Notes: generated from the letters alone by a model not told the origin. Counted from the stretch's first letter, positions 37,258 through 46,123 are shown. The stretch is DNA of 64,000 bases from Flavobacterium sp. MedPE-SWcel (GCA_001874325.1 MPCW01000001.1:124001-188000), one strand, 5' to 3'. Numbers and translations are program-made.

Positions 37258-37798
37258 AGTTCTTTAATTTATTAATCTGCCCTTGCAGCATTTTTCTAGC
37301 ATGCGACAATTGCGATTTTGATGTCCCTTCGCTAATACCTAGCATTTTTGCGACTTCTTGATGTTTATAGCCTTCTATCGCATAAAGGTTAAACACCATT
37401 TTGTAACCATCTGGCAAACCATCTATTAATGTTTGTATATCTTCTACAGAAAAATTACTTTCTATATTATTAGACCTACCTTCTACAAAAAACTCATCTT
37501 CTAAGAAATTTACTTTCTTTTGTACTCTAAGGTATGATATACATTCATTTACCATTATTCGTCTTACCCAACCTTCAAAACTACCTTTGTGCTCAAACTT
37601 ACTCAGGTTAGTAAAAACTTTCATAAAAGCAGTTATCATTACATCTTCTGCCTGCTGTATATCTTTTATGTACTGCCTGCACACACCTAACATTTTAGGT
37701 GAATGTTGCGAATATATTTTTTGCTGAGCATGTCGATTATTATCAACTGCTTGCTTTATTATATCCTGCTCTTCTTGATGTAATTTTATTACTTTCAA
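37238..37798 (-). CDS. ECF-type RNA polymerase sigma factor, TTG start
   Basis: 186 residues with region 2 (KMLGVCRQYIKDIQQAEDVM, then ITAFMKVFTNLSKFEHKGSF, EGWVRRIMVNECISYLR) and region 4 (LPDGYKMVFNLYAIEGYKHQ, then EVAKMLGISEGTSKSQLSHA). These define an extracytoplasmic-function sigma factor. The start is TTG: no ATG is in frame before residue 36, and the sequence KVIKLHQEEQDIIKQA is a usual opening for this group. The next gene, the presumed membrane anti-sigma factor, overlaps its end. Its regulon is not known; an outer-membrane protein gene closes the operon. Confidence 0.92.
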   Translation of the reverse strand: MKVIKLHQEEQDIIKQAVDNNRHAQQKIYSQHSPKMLGVCRQYIKDIQQAEDVMITAFMKVFTNLSKFEHKGSFEGWVRRIMVNECISYLRVQKKVNFLEDEFFVEGRSNNIESNFSVEDIQTLIDGLPDGYKMVFNLYAIEGYKHQEVAKMLGISEGTSKSQLSHARKMLQGQINKLKNYENGTE

Positions 37799-37965
37799 AA
37801 TTTGTTTCTTTGGTGGATGCTAAAGATTACTGTATTATTAGCAACCTTCTATTAACATAGACGAAGCTAATTCAAAAATGGTTGCATCTTTATAATAAAA
37901 AACGGTCTAATAACATATTAACTACTGATTATTAGACTTAAACAATTACTCAAAGAAACGAAAAA

Positions 37966-38943
37966 TTATTTTTTTCGTTCAATAACGTAATTCACCATTA
38001 GTGTAAGTGCATCTTTATATGGAGATGAAGGGTAATCAGATAAAAGTAGTAAAGCCTCTTCTCTAAACTGAGTCATTTTTTCTTCAGCATAAGTAAGTCC
38101 TCCAGACTTCTTTACAAAAGCAATAACTTCTTTTACTCGTTTTTTATCTTTATTATGGTTTTTAACCGAATTGATAACCCATTTTTTTTCTGCTTTAGAA
38201 CAGTTGTTTAATGTATAAATAAGCGGAAGCGTCATTTTTTGCTCTTTAATATCTATACCTGTAGGTTTACCAATTGCTTCATCAGAATAATCAAAAAGGT
38301 CATCTTTTATCTGGAATGCCATACCTATAAGTTCGCCAAATTTGCGCATCTTCTCTGTATGTTCTCCTTCTGGCTCTACAGAACAAGCTCCTAAAGCACA
38401 ACAAGCGGCAATAAGTGTTGCCGTTTTTTGACGGATTATATCGTAGTAAACATCTTCTGTAATATCTAGCCTACGCGCTTTTTCTATTTGTAAAAGTTCT
38501 CCTTCACTCATTTCGCGCACAGCAACCGATATTATTTTAAGTAAATCAAAATCGCCATTATCTATAGAAAGTAATAAACCCTTAGATAAAAGGTAATCCC
38601 CTACTAGCACAGCAATTTTGTTTTTCCACAATGCATTAATCGAAAAGAATCCTCTACGCCTATTACTATCATCTACTACATCATCATGTACTAGTGTAGC
38701 AGTATGTATCAATTCTATTACACAAGCTCCTCTATAAGTACGTTCGTTAACAGTACCTCCACTAATCATTTTAGCAGTAAGAAATACAAACATAGGGCGC
38801 ATTTGCTTCCCTTTTCTATTGACTATATAATAAGTAATACGGTTAAGTAGTGCTACTTTCGAAGACATTGATTCGTGAAACTTTTTTTCAAAAAGTTCCA
38901 TTTCACGAACTATGGGGTGCTTTATTTGTTCAACGATTTTCAT
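37966..38943 (-). CDS. Polyprenyl diphosphate synthase (trans-isoprenyl type)
   Basis: 325 residues. Both aspartate motifs for binding the allylic and homoallylic diphosphates are present: HDDVVDDSNRRRG and KDDLFDYSDEAIGKPTGID, with GKQMRPMFVFL ahead of the first. The enzyme elongates farnesyl diphosphate to a long prenyl chain, most likely the menaquinone side chain; chain length cannot be read safely. A promoter element lies just before the ATG. rlmN lies upstream in the same direction, separated by a hairpin. Confidence 0.93.
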   Translation of the reverse strand: MKIVEQIKHPIVREMELFEKKFHESMSSKVALLNRITYYIVNRKGKQMRPMFVFLTAKMISGGTVNERTYRGACVIELIHTATLVHDDVVDDSNRRRGFFSINALWKNKIAVLVGDYLLSKGLLLSIDNGDFDLLKIISVAVREMSEGELLQIEKARRLDITEDVYYDIIRQKTATLIAACCALGACSVEPEGEHTEKMRKFGELIGMAFQIKDDLFDYSDEAIGKPTGIDIKEQKMTLPLIYTLNNCSKAEKKWVINSVKNHNKDKKRVKEVIAFVKKSGGLTYAEEKMTQFREEALLLLSDYPSSPYKDALTLMVNYVIERKK

Positions 38944-38950
38944 TGTGTAG

Positions 38951-38958
38951 CAAATGTA
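38951..38958 (-). promoter_or_regulatory. Promoter -7 element of the polyprenyl synthase gene
   Basis: TACATTTG on the minus strand, an exact TAnnTTTG match, only seven bases before the ATG, implying an mRNA with almost no leader. Confidence 0.6.
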
Positions 38959-38966
38959 CGGAAAAT

Positions 38967-38984
38967 GGCTTATCGAGATAAGCC
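38967..38984 (-). terminator. Hairpin after rlmN
   Basis: GGCTTATCGAGATAAGCC forms a seven-base-pair stem around CGAG; on the minus strand ATTTTCC follows, a weak T run. It lies about 50 bases past the rlmN stop and directly upstream of the next gene's -7 element. Confidence 0.5.
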
Positions 38985-39033
38985 GTCTTTCATATTTTAT
39001 ATAAAGAGATTATACTTATTAAAAAACCGTTCC

Positions 39034-40089
39034 TTATTGGGGTGCGGCTTCGTTTTTATTAGCAAGTTGTCCGCAGGCAGCATCTATATCTTTACCACGA
39101 CTACGTCTTACTTTTGCTATAATATCATTACGCTCTAATGCTTTTATATAGTTATCTGTTGCTTGGCTGCTTGCTTGTTGAAACTCACCATCATCAATAG
39201 GGTTGTATTCTATCAAGTTAACTTTACAAGGCACATATCTACAAAACTTCACTAATGCATCTATATCTTCTTTCCTATCATTAATATCCTTCCAAACAAC
39301 ATACTCATATGTAATACGGCTCTTGGTTTTACTATACCAGTACTCCAATGATTCTCTTAAATCCTTTAAAGGGAATTTTTCGCTAAAAGGCATAATGTGC
39401 GATCGCACATCATCTATAGCTGAATGTAATGACACTGCAAGGTTGAACCTTACTTCATCATCTGCTAACTTCTTTATCATTTTTGGCACTCCAGAAGTAG
39501 AAACAGTTATACGTTTAGGCGACATTCCTAAACCTTCTGGTGAGGTTATCATTTCTATAGATTTTATCACATTATTGTAATTCATAAGTGGTTCTCCCAT
39601 ACCCATAAACACAATATTTGATAATGGTCTATTATGATACAAGCGGCTTTCATTATCTATAGCTACAACTTGATCGTAAATCTCACCAGGAGTAAGATTA
39701 CGCATTCTTTTAAGGCGCGCTGTGGCACAGAAGTTACAATCGAGACTACAACCTACTTGACTTGACACACAAGCCGTAGTTCTAGTATCTGTAGGGATAA
39801 GTACTGACTCTACAACAAGACCATCGTGCAAACGAACAGCATTTTTTACTGTACCATCATTACTCCTTTGCATCTGATCTACTCGTATGTGATTAATCAC
39901 ATAATTATCTTCTAAGAGCTGACGTGTAGCTTTAGACACATTCGTCATATCTTCAAAAGAATGTGCTCCTTTACTCCAAAGCCACTCATAAACTTGATTA
40001 CCTCTAAAGGCTTTATCTCCCTGAGCGACAAAAAAATCACGCAGTTGTTCTTTAGTAAGTGCTCTAATATCTTTCTTCTCCGTTTGCAT
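39034..40089 (-). CDS. rlmN: Dual-specificity 23S rRNA/tRNA adenosine C2-methyltransferase RlmN
   Basis: Radical-SAM enzyme methylating C2 of A2503 in 23S rRNA and A37 in some tRNAs. The iron-sulfur cluster cysteines are Cys114, Cys118 and Cys121 (GCSLDCNFCATARLKR). The catalytic Cys339 (AACGQLANK) lies near the end, and GMGEPLMNYNNV and RITVSTSGVP are conserved SAM-binding motifs. 351 residues is normal. Confidence 0.96.
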   Translation of the reverse strand: MQTEKKDIRALTKEQLRDFFVAQGDKAFRGNQVYEWLWSKGAHSFEDMTNVSKATRQLLEDNYVINHIRVDQMQRSNDGTVKNAVRLHDGLVVESVLIPTDTRTTACVSSQVGCSLDCNFCATARLKRMRNLTPGEIYDQVVAIDNESRLYHNRPLSNIVFMGMGEPLMNYNNVIKSIEMITSPEGLGMSPKRITVSTSGVPKMIKKLADDEVRFNLAVSLHSAIDDVRSHIMPFSEKFPLKDLRESLEYWYSKTKSRITYEYVVWKDINDRKEDIDALVKFCRYVPCKVNLIEYNPIDDGEFQQASSQATDNYIKALERNDIIAKVRRSRGKDIDAACGQLANKNEAAPQ

Positions 40090-40093
40090 GGCG

Positions 40094-40101
40094 CAAAGGT
40101 A
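40094..40101 (-). promoter_or_regulatory. Promoter -7 element of rlmN
   Basis: TACCTTTG on the minus strand, an exact TAnnTTTG match, ending four bases before the ATG at 40089. Transcription would begin at or beside the start codon. Confidence 0.6.
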
Positions 40102-40216
40102 GTAACTATTTACTAATTAAATGCCGATGTATTTTTTGCTTTGATTTCCTTATATAATATATAATCAGTCGTATTAAATTAATGCTAATAATAGTAACTT
40201 TACAAAAAACATCATT

Positions 40217-40858
40217 ATGCATTTTATATCAGAAGATTTAGAGAACTATTCTGCTCTACATAGCGAAAATGAACCTGAACTTTTAACACAGCTTAATCGC
40301 GAAACACATCAAAAGATATTACAACCTCGTATGCTTAGTGGTCATTTTCAAGGTAGGGTATTAAGTATGATTTCTAAACTTGTTAATCCACAACATATAT
40401 TAGAAATTGGTACTTATACTGGTTATGCAGCTTTGTGCCTTGCAGAGGGACTTACAGAGAATGGTACTCTTGACACAATAGATATTAATGAGGAATTGTA
40501 TGACTTTCAGAAAAAATATTTCGATCGCTCACAATGGAAGTCTCAAATAAAACAACATTTAGGTAATGCAATAGATATTATACCTAAACTTGATAAAAAG
40601 TTTGATTTAGTTTTTATAGATGCTGATAAAGAAAACTATGTTAACTACTTTAATATAATTGTGCCTTTAATGAACAAAGGGGGAATTATAATAAGCGATA
40701 ACGTTTTGTGGAGCGGTAAGGTATTAGAACCTGTTAAACCAAACGACACAAGTACCAAAGTATTAATAGAATACAATAAACTATTAAAAGAAGACCCTAG
40801 AGTAGAAACTGTATTATTACCTATTCGTGATGGACTAACTGTTAGTAGAGCTATTTAA
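40217..40858 (+). CDS. O-methyltransferase (class I, caffeoyl-CoA OMT-like family)
   Basis: 213 residues. SAM-binding motif I is ILEIGTYTGYAALCLAEGL and the acidic strand-2 end is TLDTIDIN. The metal-dependent O-methyltransferase pattern follows: FDLVFIDADKENYVNYF and GGIIISDNVLWSGKV. The soluble enzyme should transfer a methyl group to a small hydroxylated molecule; the actual substrate is unknown. It stands alone, convergent with the PAP2 gene; an inverted repeat overlaps its stop codon. Confidence 0.92.
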   Translation: MHFISEDLENYSALHSENEPELLTQLNRETHQKILQPRMLSGHFQGRVLSMISKLVNPQHILEIGTYTGYAALCLAEGLTENGTLDTIDINEELYDFQKKYFDRSQWKSQIKQHLGNAIDIIPKLDKKFDLVFIDADKENYVNYFNIIVPLMNKGGIIISDNVLWSGKVLEPVKPNDTSTKVLIEYNKLLKEDPRVETVLLPIRDGLTVSRAI

Positions 40859-40871
40859 ATTAAATAGCTCT
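40847..40871. terminator. Palindrome across the O-methyltransferase stop codon
   Basis: AGAGCTATTTAA and its complement form a perfect 12-bp stem around a single base; the stop codon TAA is in the left arm. It lies between convergent genes and probably ends one or both transcripts, although no strong T run follows. Confidence 0.5.
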
Positions 40872-40884
40872 ACCTATCTATATT

Positions 40885-41454
40885 TTATGCTTCTGTTGAG
40901 AAAAATCTATTTCTTAAGTAACGATATAACACTAATACAAGTGACGACATAAGTAGCCCCCACACATAACCTGAAAGTATATCTAGAGGGTAATGAAGTC
41001 CCAAGTAAATACGGCTATAAGCAAATATTAATGGCCATAAGAATATAAATCCTATATATTTAACCTTTGGTCTTAATATCTTATATAATAAAAACGAGGT
41101 TGCCATAGAATTTGAAGCATGCCCTGAAAAGAAACTAAATGACTTTCTTTGCTTTACAGCTCTTATTAAACCATCTAAATCAGGATTACTACATGGTCGT
41201 AATCTTTGGAAACCGTGTTTGAAAAGATTTGTTGTTTGATCGGTTATTGTTATTAGTAATGCAATCATTACAACCAATAGTAATAAATGACGCCATCCTA
41301 AATTCTTAAAAGCAAGATATAATATAACTACAAATAGTGGTATCCAGTTAAGCTGTTTTGTGATTTGTGACCACAAACCATCCCATGATTCTGAACCAAG
41401 ACTATTTAAATAGATAAATACATTTTGATCTAACTCTAATAACCATTCAAGCAT
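40885..41454 (-). CDS. PAP2-family membrane phosphatase
   Basis: 189 residues with several membrane helices. The phosphatase signature is complete: KHGFQRLRPC, FFSGHASNSMA and SRIYLGLHYPLDILSG. Such enzymes remove phosphate from lipid phosphates, for example undecaprenyl diphosphate or phosphatidate; the substrate is not known here. The start overlaps the tatA stop by one base (TAATG), so both are on one transcript. Confidence 0.92.
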   Translation of the reverse strand: MLEWLLELDQNVFIYLNSLGSESWDGLWSQITKQLNWIPLFVVILYLAFKNLGWRHLLLLVVMIALLITITDQTTNLFKHGFQRLRPCSNPDLDGLIRAVKQRKSFSFFSGHASNSMATSFLLYKILRPKVKYIGFIFLWPLIFAYSRIYLGLHYPLDILSGYVWGLLMSSLVLVLYRYLRNRFFSTEA

Positions 41455-41753
41455 TATCGCATTCTTTTTATAGGTCCAGATAAATCTTCTATATCTTCCT
41501 TAATTTTATTAACCTCTTCCGTCATTTCCTTCGCAACATTATTATCTCCTTTACCTATATCGGTAATAGATTTTTTAATATCGTCTATTTCAGCAGTCTT
41601 GTTTATCTCTGTTTTAATATCATTAGTTGCACTTTTAAGCTGTTGCATACCCTTACCTAATGCACGTGCCATTTCTGGCACCTTATCAGAACCAAACAAC
41701 ATAAGTACTACAAGTATTACAAAGAAAAGTTCTCCTCCTCCTATTCCAAACAT
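41454..41753 (-). CDS. tatA: Twin-arginine translocase TatA/TatE-type subunit
   Basis: 99 residues with a short membrane helix (FGIGGGELFFVILVVLMLFG, residues 2-21), the hinge SDKVPEMARALGKGM and an amphipathic helix, followed by an acidic, Lys/Glu-rich tail. This is the TatA/B/E layout; TatA forms the pore for folded proteins. In Bacteroidota TatA and TatB are hard to tell apart by sequence, so TatB is possible. No tatC lies in the window. It is co-transcribed with the PAP2 gene. Confidence 0.88.
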   Translation of the reverse strand: MFGIGGGELFFVILVVLMLFGSDKVPEMARALGKGMQQLKSATNDIKTEINKTAEIDDIKKSITDIGKGDNNVAKEMTEEVNKIKEDIEDLSGPIKRMR

Positions 41754-41771
41754 AACTTAGGTATTTTGATA

Positions 41772-41779
41772 CAAATGTA
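41772..41779 (-). promoter_or_regulatory. Promoter -7 element of tatA
   Basis: TACATTTG on the minus strand, an exact TAnnTTTG match, 18 bases before the ATG at 41753. Confidence 0.55.
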
Positions 41780-41859
41780 AATATATTTACAACGTTTTTA
41801 TTGCTTTAACCTTTAGTTTTATGTGTATTTTAATTTTATTTAACTCTTGGTTTACTTAA

Positions 41860-44115
41860 CTAGTCTTTAAATTGATCAAATTTAGACTTTGCAGCTTCAG
41901 CAGGCCACACGTTATTATTAACATCAATATCAGCCGTTTTAAGCTCAGGGTCAACAACAATTCGCTTTACTTTTTTACCTGTAGCAAATACTCGAGAAGC
42001 CATTTCGTTATTCATTCTCCATATTTGTGCTGGGAATTTATGCATCTCTTTAGTTCCATCTTCAAATTCTAAACCTACAATTATAGGCATTAGCATATCT
42101 CCTGGTTTATTGAATGTTACTTCATAAAAATACTTAGGTTCTTTTAGTGCTGCTCTTTCTACTTTAGAAAAAGTAGCTTTTAAGTATTTTTTAAGTTCTT
42201 TAACCTTACCTAAATTCAATTCTTTCTTTTGACTATTACTAGCTTTTTTTTCAGGAACCATGTAAACATATCGCTCATTATCTTCTCGTTTACCACGTCT
42301 ACCTCTAGTAACAAGATCAGCTCCTTCTCCTTTTATCTCTTTTGGCTTTTTAGGCGATACATAATATTGCTTTACATCAACTATACCAATATCTACATAA
42401 TTTGTAGTGTAAAACCATCCTCTCCAAAACCAATCTAAATCTACTGCCGAAGCATCTTCCATTGTTCTAAAGAAATCTTCAGGTGTTGGGTGCTTAAACT
42501 TCCATCTATTTGCATATGTTTTAAACGCATGGTCAAACAGCTCTTTACCCATAACCGTTTCTCTAAGAATATTAAGTCCTGTAGCTGGTTTAGCATATGC
42601 ATTTGACCCAAAATGGTGTAATGACTCTGAGTTTGTCATTATAGGATCAATAAATCTTTGATCTCCACTCATATAAGGTACTATTTTAGCAGCAGGCCCG
42701 CGACGAGATGGATAATTTTCTTGAAATTCTTGCTCTGTTAAGTATTGTAAAAAAGTATTAAGTCCTTCATCCATCCATGTCCACTGACGTTCATCAGAGT
42801 TTACAATCATCGGGAAGAAGTTATGTCCTACTTCGTGGATAATAACACTCATCATACCATACTTTAATCTATCACTTACAAAACCATCTTTGTCTGGACG
42901 ACCATAATTCCAGCATATCATTGGGTACTCCATACCTTGCGACTCTGCAGATACTGAAACCGCTTTAGGATAAGGATAATCAAATGTATATTTAGAATAT
43001 GTTTTTAAAGTATGTGCTACTACTCTTGTAGAATTATCTTCCCATAACGGGTTACTCTCCTTTGGGTAAAGTGATATAGCCATTACTGTTTTAGTAGCAA
43101 GTTTAACTGCCATAGCATCGTACATAAACTTTCTAGAAGTAGAAAAACCAAAGTCACGCACATTTTTTGCATTAAACTTCCATGTTTTCTTTTTTGTACT
43201 ATGATTCTTTTCTGCCTTTTCAGCTTCTTTTTGTGTTACAATAACAACAGGCTTGTCAAATGATTTTGTTGCTTTTTTATAACGCTTTAATTGTGCCGAG
43301 GTAAGAATATCAGCACGATTTGTTAACTCTCCCGTTGCTTCCATAATATGGTCAGCAGGAACTGTAATATTTACTTCAAAATCACCAAATGGTAAAGCAA
43401 ATTCTCCACCACCCCAAAATTGCATATTCTGCCAACCTTCTACATCATTATACACTGCCATACGAGGGTAAAACTGTGCTATAACATATAGGTTGTTATT
43501 GTTTTCATCAAAATGTTCATATCCTGAACGCCCACCAACAACGTGGTAATTATTGATATTGTACCACCATTTTATAGAGAATGTTACCTTTTCTCCTGAT
43601 TTTAAAGGAGTAGGTAAATCAATACGCATCATGGTCTGATTAATTGTATAGTCCATAGCGTTACCCGCAGCATCATGTACATAATCTATTTTAAACCCTC
43701 CATCAAACCCTTCTTCTAAAAACTTACGAGAAAAACCTTTTGCTGTATAAGCATCATCTACACGCTGATTACTTATAAGTGGGCTTTTAGAGTCTGATGC
43801 TCTCACATTTTGATCTAATTGTAACCAAAGGTACTCTAAAGCTTCGGGTGCATTATTATGATATGTAATGGTTTCTTTACCATATAACTTTGTGTTTTCA
43901 TCATCAAGTTCTATGTCCATTTTATAATCAGCTTGTTGCTGATAGTAAGCTAAACCTGGCGCACCTGATGCTGTACGAAACATATTAGGAGTTGCCATTT
44001 CACCGTACATTTGGCTAAACTTATTATTATCAGCATGCCCTGACTGTCTAGGTGTTTCTTGTGCGGTTAATTGTACTGCTGCCAATAAAGACACGAAATA
44101 TATGATCTTCTTCAT
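41860..44115 (-). CDS. M1-family zinc metallopeptidase
   Basis: 751 residues with a signal peptide (IIYFVSLLAAVQLTAQ). The gluzincin active site is complete: His427, Glu428 and His431 in IIHEVGHNFF, then Glu450 in WMDEGLNTFL, 18 residues on. The exopeptidase motif appears as QGMEYP in place of the usual GxMEN, a change common in the Bacteroidota branch. It should act in the periplasm or at the cell surface as an aminopeptidase-like enzyme. It is the last gene of the operon starting at 47550, nine bases behind the DUF6702 gene. Confidence 0.92.
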   Translation of the reverse strand: MKKIIYFVSLLAAVQLTAQETPRQSGHADNNKFSQMYGEMATPNMFRTASGAPGLAYYQQQADYKMDIELDDENTKLYGKETITYHNNAPEALEYLWLQLDQNVRASDSKSPLISNQRVDDAYTAKGFSRKFLEEGFDGGFKIDYVHDAAGNAMDYTINQTMMRIDLPTPLKSGEKVTFSIKWWYNINNYHVVGGRSGYEHFDENNNNLYVIAQFYPRMAVYNDVEGWQNMQFWGGGEFALPFGDFEVNITVPADHIMEATGELTNRADILTSAQLKRYKKATKSFDKPVVIVTQKEAEKAEKNHSTKKKTWKFNAKNVRDFGFSTSRKFMYDAMAVKLATKTVMAISLYPKESNPLWEDNSTRVVAHTLKTYSKYTFDYPYPKAVSVSAESQGMEYPMICWNYGRPDKDGFVSDRLKYGMMSVIIHEVGHNFFPMIVNSDERQWTWMDEGLNTFLQYLTEQEFQENYPSRRGPAAKIVPYMSGDQRFIDPIMTNSESLHHFGSNAYAKPATGLNILRETVMGKELFDHAFKTYANRWKFKHPTPEDFFRTMEDASAVDLDWFWRGWFYTTNYVDIGIVDVKQYYVSPKKPKEIKGEGADLVTRGRRGKREDNERYVYMVPEKKASNSQKKELNLGKVKELKKYLKATFSKVERAALKEPKYFYEVTFNKPGDMLMPIIVGLEFEDGTKEMHKFPAQIWRMNNEMASRVFATGKKVKRIVVDPELKTADIDVNNNVWPAEAAKSKFDQFKD

Positions 44116-44124
44116 TATATAGTT

Positions 44125-44628
44125 TTAGTACTTCAACAAACCTTTCGGATTATTAAAGGTTAGTAAAAGACTCTTCTTGTTATTGTTAATATTGATATGC
44201 ATCATGTTCTCCTGCTCTTCATAAGTGCCAAACAGGGTTGTATTCTTTATTTCAAGTAATTCTATTGTATTAGGGGTAGGAATTGTGTAGTAACACACCA
44301 AAACATCCTCTTCGACTTCTCTTCCTAGATATTTTATTGTTGTAGGTTTTCCATTTATATCTACCTCGATATTTTCTAAAAAATAAGCTTCAATATATTT
44401 TTTAGCCTCAGGAAGTTCTTTTGAGGTACCTAAATAAAATTTCTTTTTATACTCTTCTTTAAAAGCATTTTCTAGATCGTCTATAAAAACTCGAGAAGTC
44501 ATTTGGATAACATTTTTATCGGCTACATAATCCATCTGGAATACGGCTACATAAAACTTATGCGCACCCGCACCCGACAATCCGAACACCATAGATATCA
44601 GGAAAATAAACTTTACCATCTGCTTCAT
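44125..44628 (-). CDS. DUF6702 family protein
   Basis: 167 residues with a signal peptide (FIFLISMVFGLSGAGA). The body (HKFYVAVFQMDYVADKNVIQ, then MTSRVFIDDLENAF and ENIEVDINGKPTTIKYLG) matches a conserved Bacteroidota family of unknown function that is often next to M1 peptidase genes. The pattern suggests a small periplasmic beta-sandwich. It lies between the four regulatory-domain genes and the M1 peptidase, with 27 and nine bases to its neighbours, so all are one operon. Confidence 0.8.
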   Translation of the reverse strand: MKQMVKFIFLISMVFGLSGAGAHKFYVAVFQMDYVADKNVIQMTSRVFIDDLENAFKEEYKKKFYLGTSKELPEAKKYIEAYFLENIEVDINGKPTTIKYLGREVEEDVLVCYYTIPTPNTIELLEIKNTTLFGTYEEQENMMHININNNKKSLLLTFNNPKGLLKY

Positions 44629-44655
44629 CTGCCAAAAATAATAAAAGTTATTATT

Positions 44656-45372
44656 TTACCTATCTTTTTTTAAATATTCTAAGCTTTTAGAGTTAAGATA
44701 TTGCAAAAGCTTAAATTCGTTATTAGGATCTAATAAATAACTCACATCTCCATCGCTGCAATAATATAAAAAGGACATGATTTCATCCGAAGGAATAGAC
44801 AATGTATCTACAAAATAAGCATCATTATAACGATCTCTAACAGTTAATAGGAATAGTTTTTCGGGTACAAATGTTGCCGACTTTGCTCGTTTTACTTTAG
44901 GTCTCTTTTTAAAAAGCAAATTAAACAAACCTATAAATCCCGGAGACTTCACTACATACCTATTAATCACTGCTGCATCAAATTGAGAACCTATTGGTTT
45001 AATTTTAATCTTTTTACTATCTGCTTCAAGATCACCCGTAAGACCACTAATTATAACCTCTTTAAGCATTGTGGCTTTTGGTATAACTCGCATTACAAAT
45101 AGCTCTTCTTTAAAATCATTAGGCTGCAACACATAGCTTAGCTCCTCGATCTCCTGCCCTTCAAAACGTAATGTATCATTAATTCTAGCTGTAATTACAA
45201 AATTAGCTCTACCGTCTGTCACTACACTCTCCTTAGTAGCAAGGTTTATTACAGTAAGGTGTTTAGGATTTAACTCATTAGAAATTATTTTTCCATACAA
45301 AAGCTGCCGATCATGCTGTGCAAAACACACGGTAGACAAAAACATCAATAAAACACCAATTGTTTTACTCAT
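44656..45372 (-). CDS. Divergent carboxypeptidase-regulatory-like secreted protein
   Basis: 238 residues with a signal peptide (TIGVLLMFLSTVCFAQ). The first half follows the CarboxypepD_reg-like pattern of its three neighbours (YGKIISNELNPKHLTVINLA, then NFVITARINDTLRFEGQEIE). The second half differs: it lacks the LGLVPKGQK and EKYLKLI motifs and has a basic stretch (LFKKRPKVKRAKS). It overlaps the preceding gene by eight bases. The function is unknown; it is the most divergent of the four. Confidence 0.75.
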   Translation of the reverse strand: MSKTIGVLLMFLSTVCFAQHDRQLLYGKIISNELNPKHLTVINLATKESVVTDGRANFVITARINDTLRFEGQEIEELSYVLQPNDFKEELFVMRVIPKATMLKEVIISGLTGDLEADSKKIKIKPIGSQFDAAVINRYVVKSPGFIGLFNLLFKKRPKVKRAKSATFVPEKLFLLTVRDRYNDAYFVDTLSIPSDEIMSFLYYCSDGDVSYLLDPNNEFKLLQYLNSKSLEYLKKDR

Positions 45373-46123
45373 TATTTTCTTTTATAAGTTTTAAATATTT
45401 CTCAGCAAGTTGTGCCATTAAAAACTTAGCCTGAGTTTGATTTTTAGACTTTACTGCATTCGCAAATGTGGTATCTTCTACAATATGAAAAAGAAATCCT
45501 TTTACATACTCTTCTGGTATATTAAACTCACCTGCTATTTCTTTTTCACTTTTAAAAAGATTACCCGTCACCTCCATCAACTTTTCTTTTCTTTCTGTTT
45601 TCAATGCTTCCTTCAACATTTTCGTCTTCCCCGTTATAGCATTTATTATAGGATCTAATGGCATTGCCCCACCAAGCACCCCTAAATAAAATATGGGCTT
45701 CATTTCTCCAGCTGTCTTAAGCTTTTTCTCCGCAGGTGTATATTGTTTTTGACCTTTAGGCACCAAGCCTAATGTTTCTTCATTTATATCACCATATCGC
45801 TCTATAACCACCTCGTTCAACTGATAAGCTTGAAGACTCACCGTTACTACGAAAGATGATTGCTTAAATGAATCTTCGTTTAACACAAACTCGCGTGTGG
45901 TGATTTTAGGACTATAAAAAACAAGCCTGTCACCAGATTGAGCTTCTACACTAAAATTACCTTGATTTGTTTTCGTTTCTACTCCTGCCGTAGCATTAAT
46001 AACATAAATTCCATGAACCCCTACTTCCTCTGCCACCACCTTTCCTTTCAATATCGTCCTGTTTTGAGAAAACATTACAAATGGCAACACTAACAAAAAT
46101 AACAGCCAGCTATTATTCATCAT
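45365..46123 (-). CDS. Carboxypeptidase-regulatory-like secreted protein, tandem paralogue
   Basis: 252 residues with a signal peptide (LLFLLVLPFVMFSQ). A CarboxypepD_reg-like domain (TILKGKVVAEEVGVHGIYVI, then LVFYSPKITTREFVLNEDSF) is followed by LGLVPKGQKQYTPAEKKL, INAITGKTKMLKEAL, FNIPEEYVKGFLFHIVED and AKFLMAQLAEKYLKLI. These motifs recur in the two genes upstream, showing repeated duplication. The start overlaps the upstream gene by 11 bases. No catalytic residues are apparent. Confidence 0.82.
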   Translation of the reverse strand: MMNNSWLLFLLVLPFVMFSQNRTILKGKVVAEEVGVHGIYVINATAGVETKTNQGNFSVEAQSGDRLVFYSPKITTREFVLNEDSFKQSSFVVTVSLQAYQLNEVVIERYGDINEETLGLVPKGQKQYTPAEKKLKTAGEMKPIFYLGVLGGAMPLDPIINAITGKTKMLKEALKTERKEKLMEVTGNLFKSEKEIAGEFNIPEEYVKGFLFHIVEDTTFANAVKSKNQTQAKFLMAQLAEKYLKLIKENNE

